Assembly (NCBI GenBank): GCA_965656525.1
Contig: CBFHKY010000018.1
Span: 1 to 64,000 of the forward strand
Direction of reading: 5' to 3'
DNA from: Pseudomaricurvus sp965656525
GTDB taxonomy: Bacteria > Pseudomonadota > Gammaproteobacteria > Pseudomonadales > Cellvibrionaceae
DNA length: 64,000 nucleotides
Position 1 is the stretch's first letter. Each line of letters begins with the position of its first letter. A program made the position numbers and the translations under genes. This document shows positions 17,196-26,520 of the stretch, piece after piece. The notes below the pieces were generated by a model. The model did not search any database. It was not told where the DNA came from and worked only from the letters and a program-made list of their open reading frames with translations.

Positions 17196-18383
17196 TCAAG
17201 ACAAACGATCACGAAAATCTTCATAACCAAAGGATTTGACCAACTGAAGTTCATCACTGTTTGAGTGCCATAGAGCCAAGGAGGGCAAACCAATACCATT
17301 AAAAGTTGTGGTTTTCACCATGGTGTAATGGGCCATGTCATCAAACATCAAGCGCTGCCCTAATTGCAAAGGCGCATCAAAACTGTAATCACCCATGACA
17401 TCGCCCGCTAAACACGTTTGCCCACCTAAGCGATAAGAATAAGGCTTTGCTTGCGCTTCACCGGCACCCCAAACTTCTGCTCGGTAAGGCATTTCTAGAG
17501 TATCTGGCATATGACACGTGGCCGAAGTATCTAAAATAGCCAAGTCTTTTTGATTGTAAGTCAGATCCAGCACTTCACTGACCAACACACCCGCGTGAAT
17601 CGCGATCGCCTCACCGGGCTCCAAGTACACCTGTACTTGATAGCGTTCTTGAAAAGCGCGAATGCGCGCAATTAAACCATCCACATCGTAGCCTGGCTTG
17701 GTGATGTGGTGGCCGCCACCAAAATTCACCCACTCAAGGTGAGGCAACACCTCAGCGAACTGCTCTTCTACAGCGGCAAGTGTGCGATCGAGAGGCCCAA
17801 AACCCTGCTCACATAAGGTGTGAAAATGCAGCCCAGTTATGCCCTCAAGACTCTGCCCTTCAAACGCAGAACGCACAATTCCTAGACGCGACCCTGGCGC
17901 GCAAGGATTGTAAATATCTGCAGCACCTTCGGAGTGTTCTGGGTTAACCCGTAAACCTACTTTTAGCTCCGGCCTTTCGGTTTGTGCAGCCGTCACCAAA
18001 GGCTGAAAACGCTGCCATTGACTAAAAGAGTTAAACACCACATGGTGAGAAATTTTAAGAATCTCGCGCAGATCCCCTTCGGTGTAAGCCGCGCTAAAGG
18101 TATGCACTTCCCCACCGAACTCTTCGGCCCCTAAACGTGCCTCGAAAAGACCACTGGCGCAGGTGCCGCTAAGATAGCGACTCACCAGCGGCGCAAGGCT
18201 AAACATAGAAAACGCTTTCAGCGCCAAAAGAACTTTAGCGCCGGATTCCTGCTGAACGCGGCCCAGTATTTTTAAATTTCGCTCAATGGCCACAGCGTCT
18301 ACCACATAACAGGGTGATGGTACACGGGTGGGGTCAAAGGTCGCAAAGGTGTCGCAATTCAGAGTGTGTTCAATGTTTGCCAT
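17196..18383 (-). CDS. nspC: Carboxynorspermidine/carboxyspermidine decarboxylase
   Basis: A 395-residue PLP enzyme of the alanine-racemase-fold decarboxylases. It removes the carboxyl group of carboxyspermidine (or carboxynorspermidine) to give spermidine (norspermidine). Marks are the PLP lysine in VLLALKAFSMF, SHHVVFNS, GLRVNPEHSEGA, WVNFGGGHHIT, YLEPGEAIA and the C-terminal TCLAGDVMGDYSF with the active-site Cys. Length is normal. It follows the dehydrogenase gene by 54 bp in the same direction, so the two form the aspartate-semialdehyde route to spermidine. Confidence 0.93.
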   Translation of the reverse strand: MANIEHTLNCDTFATFDPTRVPSPCYVVDAVAIERNLKILGRVQQESGAKVLLALKAFSMFSLAPLVSRYLSGTCASGLFEARLGAEEFGGEVHTFSAAYTEGDLREILKISHHVVFNSFSQWQRFQPLVTAAQTERPELKVGLRVNPEHSEGAADIYNPCAPGSRLGIVRSAFEGQSLEGITGLHFHTLCEQGFGPLDRTLAAVEEQFAEVLPHLEWVNFGGGHHITKPGYDVDGLIARIRAFQERYQVQVYLEPGEAIAIHAGVLVSEVLDLTYNQKDLAILDTSATCHMPDTLEMPYRAEVWGAGEAQAKPYSYRLGGQTCLAGDVMGDYSFDAPLQLGQRLMFDDMAHYTMVKTTTFNGIGLPSLALWHSNSDELQLVKSFGYEDFRDRLS

Positions 18384-18437
18384 GCGTGCTTATTGTCCGT
18401 TGGGTAAATCTCAGCAACTCAATACGTTACGTGCCGC

Positions 18438-19646
18438 TTAAACCAAGTCGTAACCTGGATTTTCAATCACTTTCCACGGCAGACCATAACGGTTCAAGTC
18501 ATCCATAAATGCATCGGGGTCAAGCTGCTCCATATTCCAAACACCCGCCTTCATCCATGTTCCTTCCACCATCATTTTGGCGCCAATCATCGCCGGCACA
18601 CCTGTAGTGTAAGAGATTGCTTGAGATTGAACTTCTTGATAACAATCTTGGTGATCTTTCACTTGATACACGTAAACGGTTTTTTCTTTGCCGTCTTTGA
18701 TACCGGTTACCACACAGCCAATACAGGTTTTGCCTTTGGTGCGAGGCCCAAGAGTGGAAGGGTCGGGTAACAGCTGCTTCAAAAATTGAATAGGTACAAT
18801 ATTGGTACCATTAAAATTGACTGGCTCAATACCCGTCATACCAACGTTCCCTAATACCTCCAGATGTTTCAAGTAGCTCTCACCAAAGCTCATCCAAAAC
18901 TGAGCTTTTTTCAAAGTGGGAAAATGCTTAGTTAACGATTCCAGCTCTTCGTGGTACATACGATAAATATTGTAGGTGCCGACTTCGTCTGGGCAGGTAA
19001 AGCTTTGCTTTACGGACATGGCTGGGGTGGTAACAAACTCACCGTCTTCCCAGTGGCGACATTCGGCCGTAACTTCACGAATGTTAATTTCTGGATTGAA
19101 GTTAGTGGCAAACGGGTAACCGTGATCACCGCCATTGACATCGATGATGTCTAAAGTGTGCACTTCATCAAAATAATGCTTAGCGATGTAGGCAGTAAAC
19201 ATGTTGGTGGCACCCGGATCAAAACCGGAGCCCAGCAGCGCCATCAAGCCGGCTTTTTCAAATTTTTCTTGGTAAGCCCACTGCCAGCTGTATTCAAATT
19301 TGGCGGTGTCCAGCGGCTCATAGTTAGCAGTATCCAAGTAATGAACACCAGCTTCCAAGCAGGCGTCCATAATGGTGAGGTCTTGGTAGGGCAACGCGAC
19401 ATTGATCACCATAAAAGGCTTTTCTTTTGCCAACAGAGCCACCAGTTCAGGTACGTTATCAGCATTCACTTGCGCGGTAGCGATGTCGCGACCTTGGGTA
19501 TCTTTAATTTGTGCCGCAATGGCATCACATTTAGATTGTGTGCGACTAGCCAGCACAATTTCAGTAAATACGTCTTGCAACTGCGCACATTTATGAGCCA
19601 CAACTTGTCCGACACCACCTGCGCCGATAATCAAAACTTTTGTCAT
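18438..19646 (-). CDS. Carboxynorspermidine/carboxyspermidine dehydrogenase (saccharopine-dehydrogenase-like)
   Basis: A 402-residue NAD(P)H enzyme that reductively condenses putrescine (or diaminopropane) with aspartate semialdehyde. The N-terminal Rossmann motif is LIIGAGGVGQVVAHKC; AGVHYLDTANYEP, GSGFDPGATNMF and DVNGGDHGYPFATNF are typical of the bacterial saccharopine-dehydrogenase-like CASDH. AAGGAG lies upstream of the ATG, which is 11 bp after speA. With arginine decarboxylase upstream and the decarboxylase downstream, the product is most likely spermidine. The enzyme that turns agmatine into putrescine is not in this window. Confidence 0.92.
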   Translation of the reverse strand: MTKVLIIGAGGVGQVVAHKCAQLQDVFTEIVLASRTQSKCDAIAAQIKDTQGRDIATAQVNADNVPELVALLAKEKPFMVINVALPYQDLTIMDACLEAGVHYLDTANYEPLDTAKFEYSWQWAYQEKFEKAGLMALLGSGFDPGATNMFTAYIAKHYFDEVHTLDIIDVNGGDHGYPFATNFNPEINIREVTAECRHWEDGEFVTTPAMSVKQSFTCPDEVGTYNIYRMYHEELESLTKHFPTLKKAQFWMSFGESYLKHLEVLGNVGMTGIEPVNFNGTNIVPIQFLKQLLPDPSTLGPRTKGKTCIGCVVTGIKDGKEKTVYVYQVKDHQDCYQEVQSQAISYTTGVPAMIGAKMMVEGTWMKAGVWNMEQLDPDAFMDDLNRYGLPWKVIENPGYDLV

Positions 19647-19657
19647 TTGGCTGCTCC

Positions 19658-21562
19658 TTAATGAGACTGTTTTTCGTAGTAGGTGTAGCCCTGCAGGCTT
19701 TCACTGAATGTTTTCATGATCTGTTGGCGCTCACGCGGTGAAATACGCCCTTCGCGCACCGCTCGCTCTGCAGTGTTGCGGTAGCGCAAGTACACCTCTT
19801 TCGGCTCATACTCTACGTAACTGAGTACATCACTGACCGTGTCACCGTGAATTTCTTTGGCGAAATCATACGTGCCATCACGGTTCAAACGCACGCTGAC
19901 CACATTAGTATCACCAAACAAGTTGTGCAAATCACCCAGTGTTTCTTGGTAAGCTCCCACCAAAAACACCCCCAGATAATACTCTTCGCCGTCTTTCATG
20001 CTGTGCAACGGTAGGGTTTTATTGGTACCTACCCCGGAGTCAATAAAGCGATCAATTTTGCCATCGCAGTCGCAGGTGATATCCGCCAACACGGCTTGTC
20101 GTGTCGGTTCCTCGTCTAAGCGGTGAATCGGCATAATGGGGAACAATTGATCAATTGCCCAGATGTCTGGCAGCGACTGGAAAAGACTAAAATTACCGTA
20201 ATAAATATCGGCCAGAGAGGTTTTCAGTCCTTCCAGATCACTGGGTACATGATCCATCGTTTCCGTAAGTCGAACGATGGCGTGCAAGATTTCCAAGAAC
20301 AAGTTTTCGGCCACCGCACGGGTGCGCAAATCTACACCACCACGTTTGAATAAATCGCGCACTTCTTGGCGGTAGAAATGTGCATCATTGAAACATTCCT
20401 GCGCTCTGGCAGGCGTCATGTACGTTAGCACTTCGCGCATGTGTTGCAGCTGTGGATGTTCATCCCCCTCGATCGACGCGTTGAAGCTGGGTTCAAAATG
20501 ATTGACATCCAATATGTTGAAAAGCAGCACCGATGAGTAAGCTACAGTCGCACGTCCCGATTCTGTCACAATGATAGGGTGAGGCACATCGTATTCGTCC
20601 AGCGTACTTTTTATGGTTTCCACCACATCGGCACAGTATTCACCTAAAGAGTAATTACGGCTCTGTTCATCGCTGTTACTGGCGCCAGTGTAATCCACAG
20701 CTAAGCCGCCACCCAAATCAATGTAAGACAGCTCAGCACCTTCTCGACGTAAATCAACGAAGTAGCGGCACGCCTCCACAATACCACCACGAATATCGCG
20801 AATATTGGGAATTTGCGACCCTAAGTGGCAGTGCAGAAGTTCCAGGCAACTCAGCATATCTTCACGCTTGAGTTCATCCACTACGCTAATCAACTGCGTG
20901 GTGGTTAAACCAAAAACACTGCGATCGCCACTGGTGGTATTCCAGTGACCACTCACTTGAGACGTCATTTTCACGCGCACACCAATGCGTGGTGATACGC
21001 CTAGAGCTCGGCTACGCTCAATGATAATTGGTAATTCGGTTGGTGTTTCGATCACAAAAATGCAAATAAAGCCCAGTTTGCTGGCTTGCAAACCCAGTTC
21101 GATAAACTCGGCATCTTTATAGCCATTACACACAATTAAGCTTTCTGGCTCTTCTAATGTCGCCAAGGCCGCAATGAGTTCTGGCTTACTGCCCACTTCA
21201 AACCCGTGCTGGTAGCGACGACCAAAGTCGGCAATCTCTTCGACGACCTGAGCTTGCTGATTCACCTTAATGGGATACACACCGCGGTAAATATTTTGGT
21301 AACCCGCGTTATCGATCGCTTCACGAAACGCCGAATTCAAGCGATGAATTTGTGCGTCAAGAATATTTTCTATTCGCAACAGTACCGGCATGTGCAAATC
21401 ACGCTCTGTCATACCTTGCACAATATCTAAGATTGGCACCTGGGTATTGAGCGTTTTCGCCACAACCAAACCATCATCATTCAGAGTAAAATAGTCATTA
21501 CCCCAGCGGTTAATACCGTACAAATTGGCAGCTTGCGCCACATCCCATTGGTTATCATCCAA
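19658..21562 (-). CDS. speA: Biosynthetic arginine decarboxylase
   Basis: A roughly 634-residue PLP enzyme converting arginine to agmatine. Seen are YPIKVNQQAQVVEEI (PLP lysine), FEVGSKPELIA, LLHCHLGSQIPNI, YIDLGGGLAVDY, VTESGRATVA and FQSLPDIWAIDQLFPI, all typical of SpeA. The open frame runs to a GTG at 21586, but GGAGGG lies nine bases before a TTG at 21562, whose product begins DDNQWDVAQAANLYGI like other SpeA proteins, so I prefer that start. It is first in a speA-CASDH-nspC unit. Confidence 0.92.
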   Translation of the reverse strand: MDDNQWDVAQAANLYGINRWGNDYFTLNDDGLVVAKTLNTQVPILDIVQGMTERDLHMPVLLRIENILDAQIHRLNSAFREAIDNAGYQNIYRGVYPIKVNQQAQVVEEIADFGRRYQHGFEVGSKPELIAALATLEEPESLIVCNGYKDAEFIELGLQASKLGFICIFVIETPTELPIIIERSRALGVSPRIGVRVKMTSQVSGHWNTTSGDRSVFGLTTTQLISVVDELKREDMLSCLELLHCHLGSQIPNIRDIRGGIVEACRYFVDLRREGAELSYIDLGGGLAVDYTGASNSDEQSRNYSLGEYCADVVETIKSTLDEYDVPHPIIVTESGRATVAYSSVLLFNILDVNHFEPSFNASIEGDEHPQLQHMREVLTYMTPARAQECFNDAHFYRQEVRDLFKRGGVDLRTRAVAENLFLEILHAIVRLTETMDHVPSDLEGLKTSLADIYYGNFSLFQSLPDIWAIDQLFPIMPIHRLDEEPTRQAVLADITCDCDGKIDRFIDSGVGTNKTLPLHSMKDGEEYYLGVFLVGAYQETLGDLHNLFGDTNVVSVRLNRDGTYDFAKEIHGDTVSDVLSYVEYEPKEVYLRYRNTAERAVREGRISPRERQQIMKTFSESLQGYTYYEKQSH

Positions 21563-21993
21563 TCTATTTAACCCTCCGCAAAACACTATTTAATTTGCCA
21601 CAACAAACTGGCTAAGAGTAAGCCAGCCCTAGGCTACAGGCGCGCAATTCTGCACCAAACACACACCATACACCACATAAAAATACATCGCTTTTAGCGC
21701 ATGAAATTCTGTCCTGTCATCGGCATTAAGCGCCGACAAGTACAGCGTTACAAGCCCATGTCACCACGATGTAAGTCGCCTTCGTCATTATGATCCCGAC
21801 TCAAAAATCAGCGGAGTGAGAGACAGCCCATTAACATCGGTAGCTGGGCAAAATACGCGCTTCTGGTTGACAATCACATCGCAACAGTGACACTAGGGAC
21901 TATACGGCTAGACAAGGCTCTTTTTAAGCCTTTGCACCAAAAACCCTGTTCATATGGGGTATATTTACACCATAACATGACACAATTTAGACG
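21563..21993. other. speA-fbp divergent intergenic region
   Basis: About 430 bp between divergent speA and fbp. The part near fbp is AT-rich (GGTATATTTACACC at about 21957) and probably holds its promoter. No clear operator, hairpin or small gene was found. Confidence 0.5.
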
Positions 21994-22056
21994 ATGCAGC
22001 TAACGCCTCACCGCTACAGCTACAACATGACGACCACCAAGATGGACCTGCAAAAT

Positions 22057-23067
22057 ATGAATGTAACCAAAACCCTCGGTGAATTTATCATCGACTGCCA
22101 AGCGGAATACCCCGAAGCCACCGGCGCTCTGACCAATATTTTCTCGGCTATCCGGTTGGCTTCTAAGATCGTTCACCGCGAAATCAACAAAGCCGGTCTA
22201 GTGGACATTACAGGCGCGGCAGGCGCCGAAAATGTACAAGGCGAGCAGCAGCAAAAATTAGACGTCTATGCCAACGACAAGTTCAAAGCCGCACTGGCTG
22301 CACGTGGGGACATCTGTGGTATCGCCTCAGAAGAAGAAGATGAATACGTCTATTTTGAAGAAGGCACCAGTCCTAACGGGCGCTATGTGGTGCTAATGGA
22401 CCCTCTCGATGGTTCCTCCAACATTGATGTTAACGTATCTGTGGGTACCATTTTTTCTATTTATCACCGTGTCTCACCGCGAGGCCAGCCGGTAACTGAG
22501 GAGGATTTCCTCCAACCTGGTGACAAACAAGTGGCTGCCGGCTATGTGGTCTATGGCTCATCCACAATGCTGGTATACACCACAGGTAACGGGGTTAATG
22601 GCTTCACGTTCGATCCAAGCCTTGGGGTGTTCTATTTGTCACATCCAGACATGAAAATCCCAGAAGACGGTCGTATTTATTCGGTGAACGAAGGGAATTA
22701 CATTAATTTCCCTGCTGGCGTGAAAAAATACATCAAATACTGCCAAGAAAAAGACGAAGCCACTGACCGACCTTACACGTCTCGTTACATTGGCTCTTTG
22801 GTGTCGGATTTTCATCGCAACATGATCAAAGGTGGAATCTACCTGTACCCGCCTTCACACAGCCATCCTAACGGTAAGTTGCGCCTGCTGTATGAATGCA
22901 ACCCGATGGCCTTTCTTGCCGAACAAGCAGGCGGCAAAGCCGTGGCGGGCGACAATGAACGCATTTTAGAAATAAAGCCTACCGAACTGCATCAGCGAGT
23001 GCCGTTCATTGCCGGTTCAAGCAACATGGTTGAAAAGGTAGAGAGCTTTTTAAGAGCTGAACCTTAA
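22057..23067 (+). CDS. fbp: Fructose-1,6-bisphosphatase class I
   Basis: A gluconeogenic enzyme hydrolysing fructose-1,6-bisphosphate. Very close to the enterobacterial protein: TLGEFIIDCQ at the start, INKAGLVDITGAAGAENVQGE, the metal site DPLDGSSNIDVNVSVG, GYVVYGSSTMLVYTTG, RYIGSLVSDFHRN and LLYECNPMAFLAEQAGG. In-frame ATG codons at 21994, 22027, 22042 and 22057 compete; none has a good Shine-Dalgarno. The last gives 336 residues and the family N-terminus, so I chose it, but the longer form (from 21994) cannot be excluded. It is followed by a strong terminator. Confidence 0.93.
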   Translation: MNVTKTLGEFIIDCQAEYPEATGALTNIFSAIRLASKIVHREINKAGLVDITGAAGAENVQGEQQQKLDVYANDKFKAALAARGDICGIASEEEDEYVYFEEGTSPNGRYVVLMDPLDGSSNIDVNVSVGTIFSIYHRVSPRGQPVTEEDFLQPGDKQVAAGYVVYGSSTMLVYTTGNGVNGFTFDPSLGVFYLSHPDMKIPEDGRIYSVNEGNYINFPAGVKKYIKYCQEKDEATDRPYTSRYIGSLVSDFHRNMIKGGIYLYPPSHSHPNGKLRLLYECNPMAFLAEQAGGKAVAGDNERILEIKPTELHQRVPFIAGSSNMVEKVESFLRAEP

Positions 23068-23083
23068 CACGCCCCTCAGCAAA

Positions 23084-23116
23084 GGCGATCAGCCCATATA
23101 ACTTGGGCTGATCGCC
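23084..23116 (+). terminator. Terminator of fbp
   Basis: A perfect 13-bp stem, GGCGATCAGCCCA and TGGGCTGATCGCC, with a 7-base loop, 16 bp after the fbp stop and followed by the pyrimidine-rich TTCTTCTTT. Confidence 0.8.
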
Positions 23117-23135
23117 AAGCTTCTTCTTTACGACG

Positions 23136-23183
23136 TATTCAACTACTTACTCAACTAAGCACTTAACTAAGTACTTAACTACG
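23136..23183. repeat. Four degenerate 12-bp tandem repeats
   Basis: Consecutive 12-mers TATTCAACTACT, TACTCAACTAAG, CACTTAACTAAG and TACTTAACTACG between the fbp terminator and the convergent cinA-like gene. The shared core is YAACTA. Confidence 0.8.
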
Positions 23184-23225
23184 TATCCAGCTTATATCTT
23201 CGTGAAATATCGTTACCCTCTAGGT

Positions 23226-23969
23226 TTACTCTCTAGACCAAGCCAAACCCAAAGGCTTTAGACCTTCTTTCATCTGAGCAAACGCCTCTTTGGCCATCAG
23301 TTGCGGGCCTTTTACGCCAAGTTCAATGCGTGGCTTGTCCCCCATGATCGGCAAGCTGAACACTTTTACCCCATCGAACTCAGCCATAAGCTGCTCCATC
23401 AACGGAATAATACGGCTTTCATTAGCGCCTTCTACCAATAATGAATACTCACGATAACTTTTATCCCCTAGATCCGCGTAGTGGGTATCCATAACCCACT
23501 CCAGCATGGGCCAGGCCATTTGCGGGAAGCCGGGAACAAAGTGATGATGCTGAATGCTAAAGCCGGGTATTCGATTCACGGGGTTAGGGATGATGTCACT
23601 GCCTTTCGGGAATTCAATCAAGCGATAACGTTCTGCGGTCAGCGGTTTGCCACTTTCGCGAGAAAACTCTTCCATCAGGTTCACGCCAAAGGGATGCCGC
23701 TCTGTCACGCTCCCCAATGCTTCGGCTACAGCTTCGCGAGTTAGGTCATCAGGGGTTGCACCAATACCACCCGTACTGAGCACGACGTCCCCGCTGGCAA
23801 AACTGTCTCGATAGCACTTAACGAGATCTTCTCGATCATCGCCTAAAATGCGAGCCCAACTTAAACATAAACCTCGATCCGTTAGCATCTTCACAATCGC
23901 CGACAAATGCTGATCCTGCCTACGACCTGATAAAATTTCATCCCCTACAATGATCAAACCTACTTTCAT
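23226..23969 (-). CDS. CinA N-terminal/molybdopterin-binding-like protein
   Basis: A 247-residue protein of the MoCF-biosynthesis fold found in the N-terminal half of CinA. Marks are GLIIVGDEILSGRRQDQHL and LSTGGIGATPDDLTREAVA. The C-terminal nicotinamide-nucleotide amidase domain of full CinA is absent; the remainder (VEGANESRIIPLMEQL) matches the short CinA-like proteins. These lack an established role, and nucleotide or pyrophosphatase activity has been proposed for relatives. The frame runs to a TTG at 23981, but the ATG at 23969 has GGGGGTA before it and is preferred. It stands alone. Confidence 0.85.
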   Translation of the reverse strand: MKVGLIIVGDEILSGRRQDQHLSAIVKMLTDRGLCLSWARILGDDREDLVKCYRDSFASGDVVLSTGGIGATPDDLTREAVAEALGSVTERHPFGVNLMEEFSRESGKPLTAERYRLIEFPKGSDIIPNPVNRIPGFSIQHHHFVPGFPQMAWPMLEWVMDTHYADLGDKSYREYSLLVEGANESRIIPLMEQLMAEFDGVKVFSLPIMGDKPRIELGVKGPQLMAKEAFAQMKEGLKPLGLAWSRE

Positions 23970-24270
23970 ACCTACCCCCAATCCATAGAAGCTGTCGACT
24001 CAGTGCTCTGCTCGGTCATCCACACAAACACCCGAGTTCGCACCCACTTTCCGAGCAACCACTGTTTTCAAATAGGCACAGTATAATGCACTTTGTGGTG
24101 AGAACACGGATGAAGTGAGCGCAATCAAAAAACTTAAAAAAAGAGGATGAAAGAACCTAATGCTTGGTCGGAACAGACAAACAAGAAGAACACTCAACGA
24201 ACAAGAAATTACATAGGATGATGTCACCAAAAGACTACACCCTATGCTGTCATGTTATTGCCGATAATAA

Positions 24271-24585
24271 TTATTTTAGTGAATGGTAATAAGCGGCCAA
24301 ATCGGCAATATCTTGATCACTCAAAGGAGCTGCCATCCCAGCCATAATGGCAGCTTGACCGCCACTACGCTGGCCACTCTTATAAGCTTTAATGGCCAAG
24401 ACAAGGTATTGCTCATTTTGACCCGCTAAATTGGGATAAGTCGGAATCATGGCTTTGCCATCAACCCCGTGACAAGCGGCACAAACGGCTGCCTTAGTCA
24501 TACCTGCAGCGGCATCGCCAGCCGCTTGTGCCGCAATGGGTAATGCCGCTAAAACCAACGCAGGAATTATTTTGATAAGTTTCAT
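24271..24585 (-). CDS. Periplasmic cytochrome c (class I, c553-like)
   Basis: A 104-residue secreted monoheme cytochrome c. Signal peptide MKLIKIIPALVLAALPIAAQA is followed by the heme motif Cys35-Ala-Ala-Cys38-His39 (CAACHG). YPNLAGQNEQYL and a distal Met in the AAIMAGMAAPL region are typical of class I c553/c4-like electron carriers. The ATG at 24585 has GGAG close upstream; the longer frame to 24663 adds an unlikely leader. It probably shuttles electrons to a terminal oxidase. No oxidase genes are nearby. Confidence 0.9.
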   Translation of the reverse strand: MKLIKIIPALVLAALPIAAQAAGDAAAGMTKAAVCAACHGVDGKAMIPTYPNLAGQNEQYLVLAIKAYKSGQRSGGQAAIMAGMAAPLSDQDIADLAAYYHSLK

Positions 24586-24836
24586 AGTTTGTCTCCGGAC
24601 AAGCTTTGCTAATGCTTGGCGCTGTATGGGGGAGGGAGTCGCCAAGCCAACATCTTCAGACAACGCTGAATGATCGAACGCTGTTGATCAACGCGTTCAA
24701 TGTTTTTTACGCCAAATACAGCGCTTCGGATTAAGCATAACAAAAAGCCGCCCACGGCAAGGCCTAAATCAAAGACAATATCGCATCGGCTTGATTTGAG
24801 TCACCTATTAAAGGTGGTTAAAGGCAGAAACATGCA

Positions 24837-25439
24837 TCAGTTGTCATTCAGCGATTCATCCCGCGACGCTTTTAATAGCGCGCCTTGGCGACGAACCAAA
24901 TACTGTATCAAAAGCTCTTGGTCGTTAGGTTCGATGGCTTGAAAATTTATGCGCGTAAAATAATGATCACTTGAGTCTTGTGATGCATCAATCACCACAC
25001 CAATGCAGCGCAACAACAACTGCGAAGGCAAGAGCAGCAGTTCCAAATCCAATACCGTATCTGCGGCTAAAAGCTCTTCTAGATGCAGCGCCAAGCCGCA
25101 AGCACTGATGTTGACGTGTTTGATATCATGAAAAAAGCGCTGTTCAATTTTGGCTTCTAAGTCGAGCTCTCGAATAACGCAGTTAATTTTGTTATCCAAC
25201 GTTTGAACAATTTCAGCCGCCAAATCATTTTGTGCTGCCAACTGGCTTAGCAAAACTTCCAAAGTTTTATTGCACTCAGCCAGCTCGACCAACACATCTT
25301 TCTTGCCGACAATACCACCCTGATTCTGCGTGACACTGACTGGCGCCAAAGACGCAGCTTCCAGCGGCTGGTAACGAATACCAATACTGTCATCAATACG
25401 AAAGAAGCGACGCCGATCTTCCGAAATTGTATTGCCCAT
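24837..25439 (-). CDS. PilZ-domain protein with long helical insert
   Basis: A 200-residue protein with the c-di-GMP motifs of PilZ: Arg10-xxx-Arg14 in RRRFFRIDD, and Asn110-x-Ser112-xx-Gly115 in VNISACGLAL, followed by the usual C-terminal strands (FTRINFQAIEPNDQELLIQYLVRRQ split over 161-185). The two motifs are about 95 residues apart, not the usual 20-30. The insert (45-105) is predicted to be a long amphipathic helix. GAGAGA lies upstream of the ATG; the longer frame starts at a TTG. It follows pomB by 44 bp on the same strand, suggesting c-di-GMP control of the stator. Confidence 0.82.
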   Translation of the reverse strand: MGNTISEDRRRFFRIDDSIGIRYQPLEAASLAPVSVTQNQGGIVGKKDVLVELAECNKTLEVLLSQLAAQNDLAAEIVQTLDNKINCVIRELDLEAKIEQRFFHDIKHVNISACGLALHLEELLAADTVLDLELLLLPSQLLLRCIGVVIDASQDSSDHYFTRINFQAIEPNDQELLIQYLVRRQGALLKASRDESLNDN

Positions 25440-25483
25440 AAACGTCTCTCTCAAATACCCCAATCTAGCGATAAGGTCGCCGA

Positions 25484-26476
25484 TTAAAAAACCTCGTCGG
25501 GATCCAATTCAAACAAATAGTCTGGATCGAGATCCAATTCTCGCAAGATATCTTCACCCTCGTCCTGCAACAACGCTTTATCTTCTTCTGTTAAGGATTC
25601 ATCCAATCCTTGTTGAATCACAATTTCAACGCGCCGATTTCGCGCCCGACCGTCGCGGTCATCGTTCGAAGCCAGCGGCTTCGTTTCAGCGTAACCTGAT
25701 ACGGCAAAACGACGACTGTTGAGCCCCCCTTTCATCAACTCATGCGCTACAGAGACAGCACGCGAAGATGACAGCTCCCAGTTAGACCGAAAACGTGAGG
25801 TATTAATGGGAAGGTTATCGGTGTGTCCCTCCACTAAAACCTTACCCGGCTTGACCAACAACACCTCGCGAATTTCATCAAGTACGTCGAAGTAGTCATC
25901 GTTTAACTCCGCCGAGCCAGGCTTAAAAGAACCACTTTCTCGGATACGGATAACGATTTTTCGCCCTCGGGTTTCAACTTCGACTTCACCTTTTGCAATT
26001 TGGTCGTGCAGCGTTTGTGCAATTTCAATAGCATCTTGTTCAGTCTGAGCAATCAACTTTTCCAACTTGGCTTTGACGTCTTCTTTTGCCTGCACCATAA
26101 CACCGGCTTCGAGGGCCGTATCGCCCTGCTCCACATCGAACGCTTGGCTGCAGTCAAAATCCAGCGAGCTGCGTGTCAGATCTTCAGTTTTTTGCCAAAT
26201 TTCATTGATCGGTGTTGGTTCTGGGATCGCCGGACTAAATTCTTGCGCAATGATACTCGTACCTTTCGGAACATCGGTGACATTCAGTTTATTTTGCACC
26301 CCGAACGCCTGAGCCATGGACCCCGCCAAACGCTTAAACTTCATTGCATCCATTTCTGAAAACGACAGCAACAAAACGAAGAAACACATCAATAGCGACA
26401 TCAAATCGGCAAACGTTCCCATCCACGGCGGTAACCCCGGTGGTGGGCATTTACATTTTTGCTCTTCATCACTCAT
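25484..26476 (-). CDS. pomB: Sodium-type flagellar stator protein PomB/MotB
   Basis: A 330-residue stator subunit that anchors the ion channel to peptidoglycan. The N-terminus CKCPPPGLPPWMGTFADLMSL carries the channel acid Asp24, the same position as in Vibrio PomB. One membrane helix (about 20-42) is followed by a plug and linker, and an OmpA-like peptidoglycan-binding domain at about 195-305 with VEGHTDNLPINTSRFRSNWE. The C-terminal tail is acidic. The Cys-Pro-rich start and Asp24 favour sodium over proton coupling. It lies 44 bp after pomA. Confidence 0.93.
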   Translation of the reverse strand: MSDEEQKCKCPPPGLPPWMGTFADLMSLLMCFFVLLLSFSEMDAMKFKRLAGSMAQAFGVQNKLNVTDVPKGTSIIAQEFSPAIPEPTPINEIWQKTEDLTRSSLDFDCSQAFDVEQGDTALEAGVMVQAKEDVKAKLEKLIAQTEQDAIEIAQTLHDQIAKGEVEVETRGRKIVIRIRESGSFKPGSAELNDDYFDVLDEIREVLLVKPGKVLVEGHTDNLPINTSRFRSNWELSSSRAVSVAHELMKGGLNSRRFAVSGYAETKPLASNDDRDGRARNRRVEIVIQQGLDESLTEEDKALLQDEGEDILRELDLDPDYLFELDPDEVF

Positions 26477-26520
26477 AAAACACGTAGATCCTAAGGCCTA
26501 TTAAAGTGCGCTGGCTGTGG

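Noticed and set aside
24000..24230. 76-codon open frame on the minus strand between the cinA-like and cytochrome c genes
   Set aside because: Composition is low-complexity hydrophobic, no Shine-Dalgarno and no family likeness.
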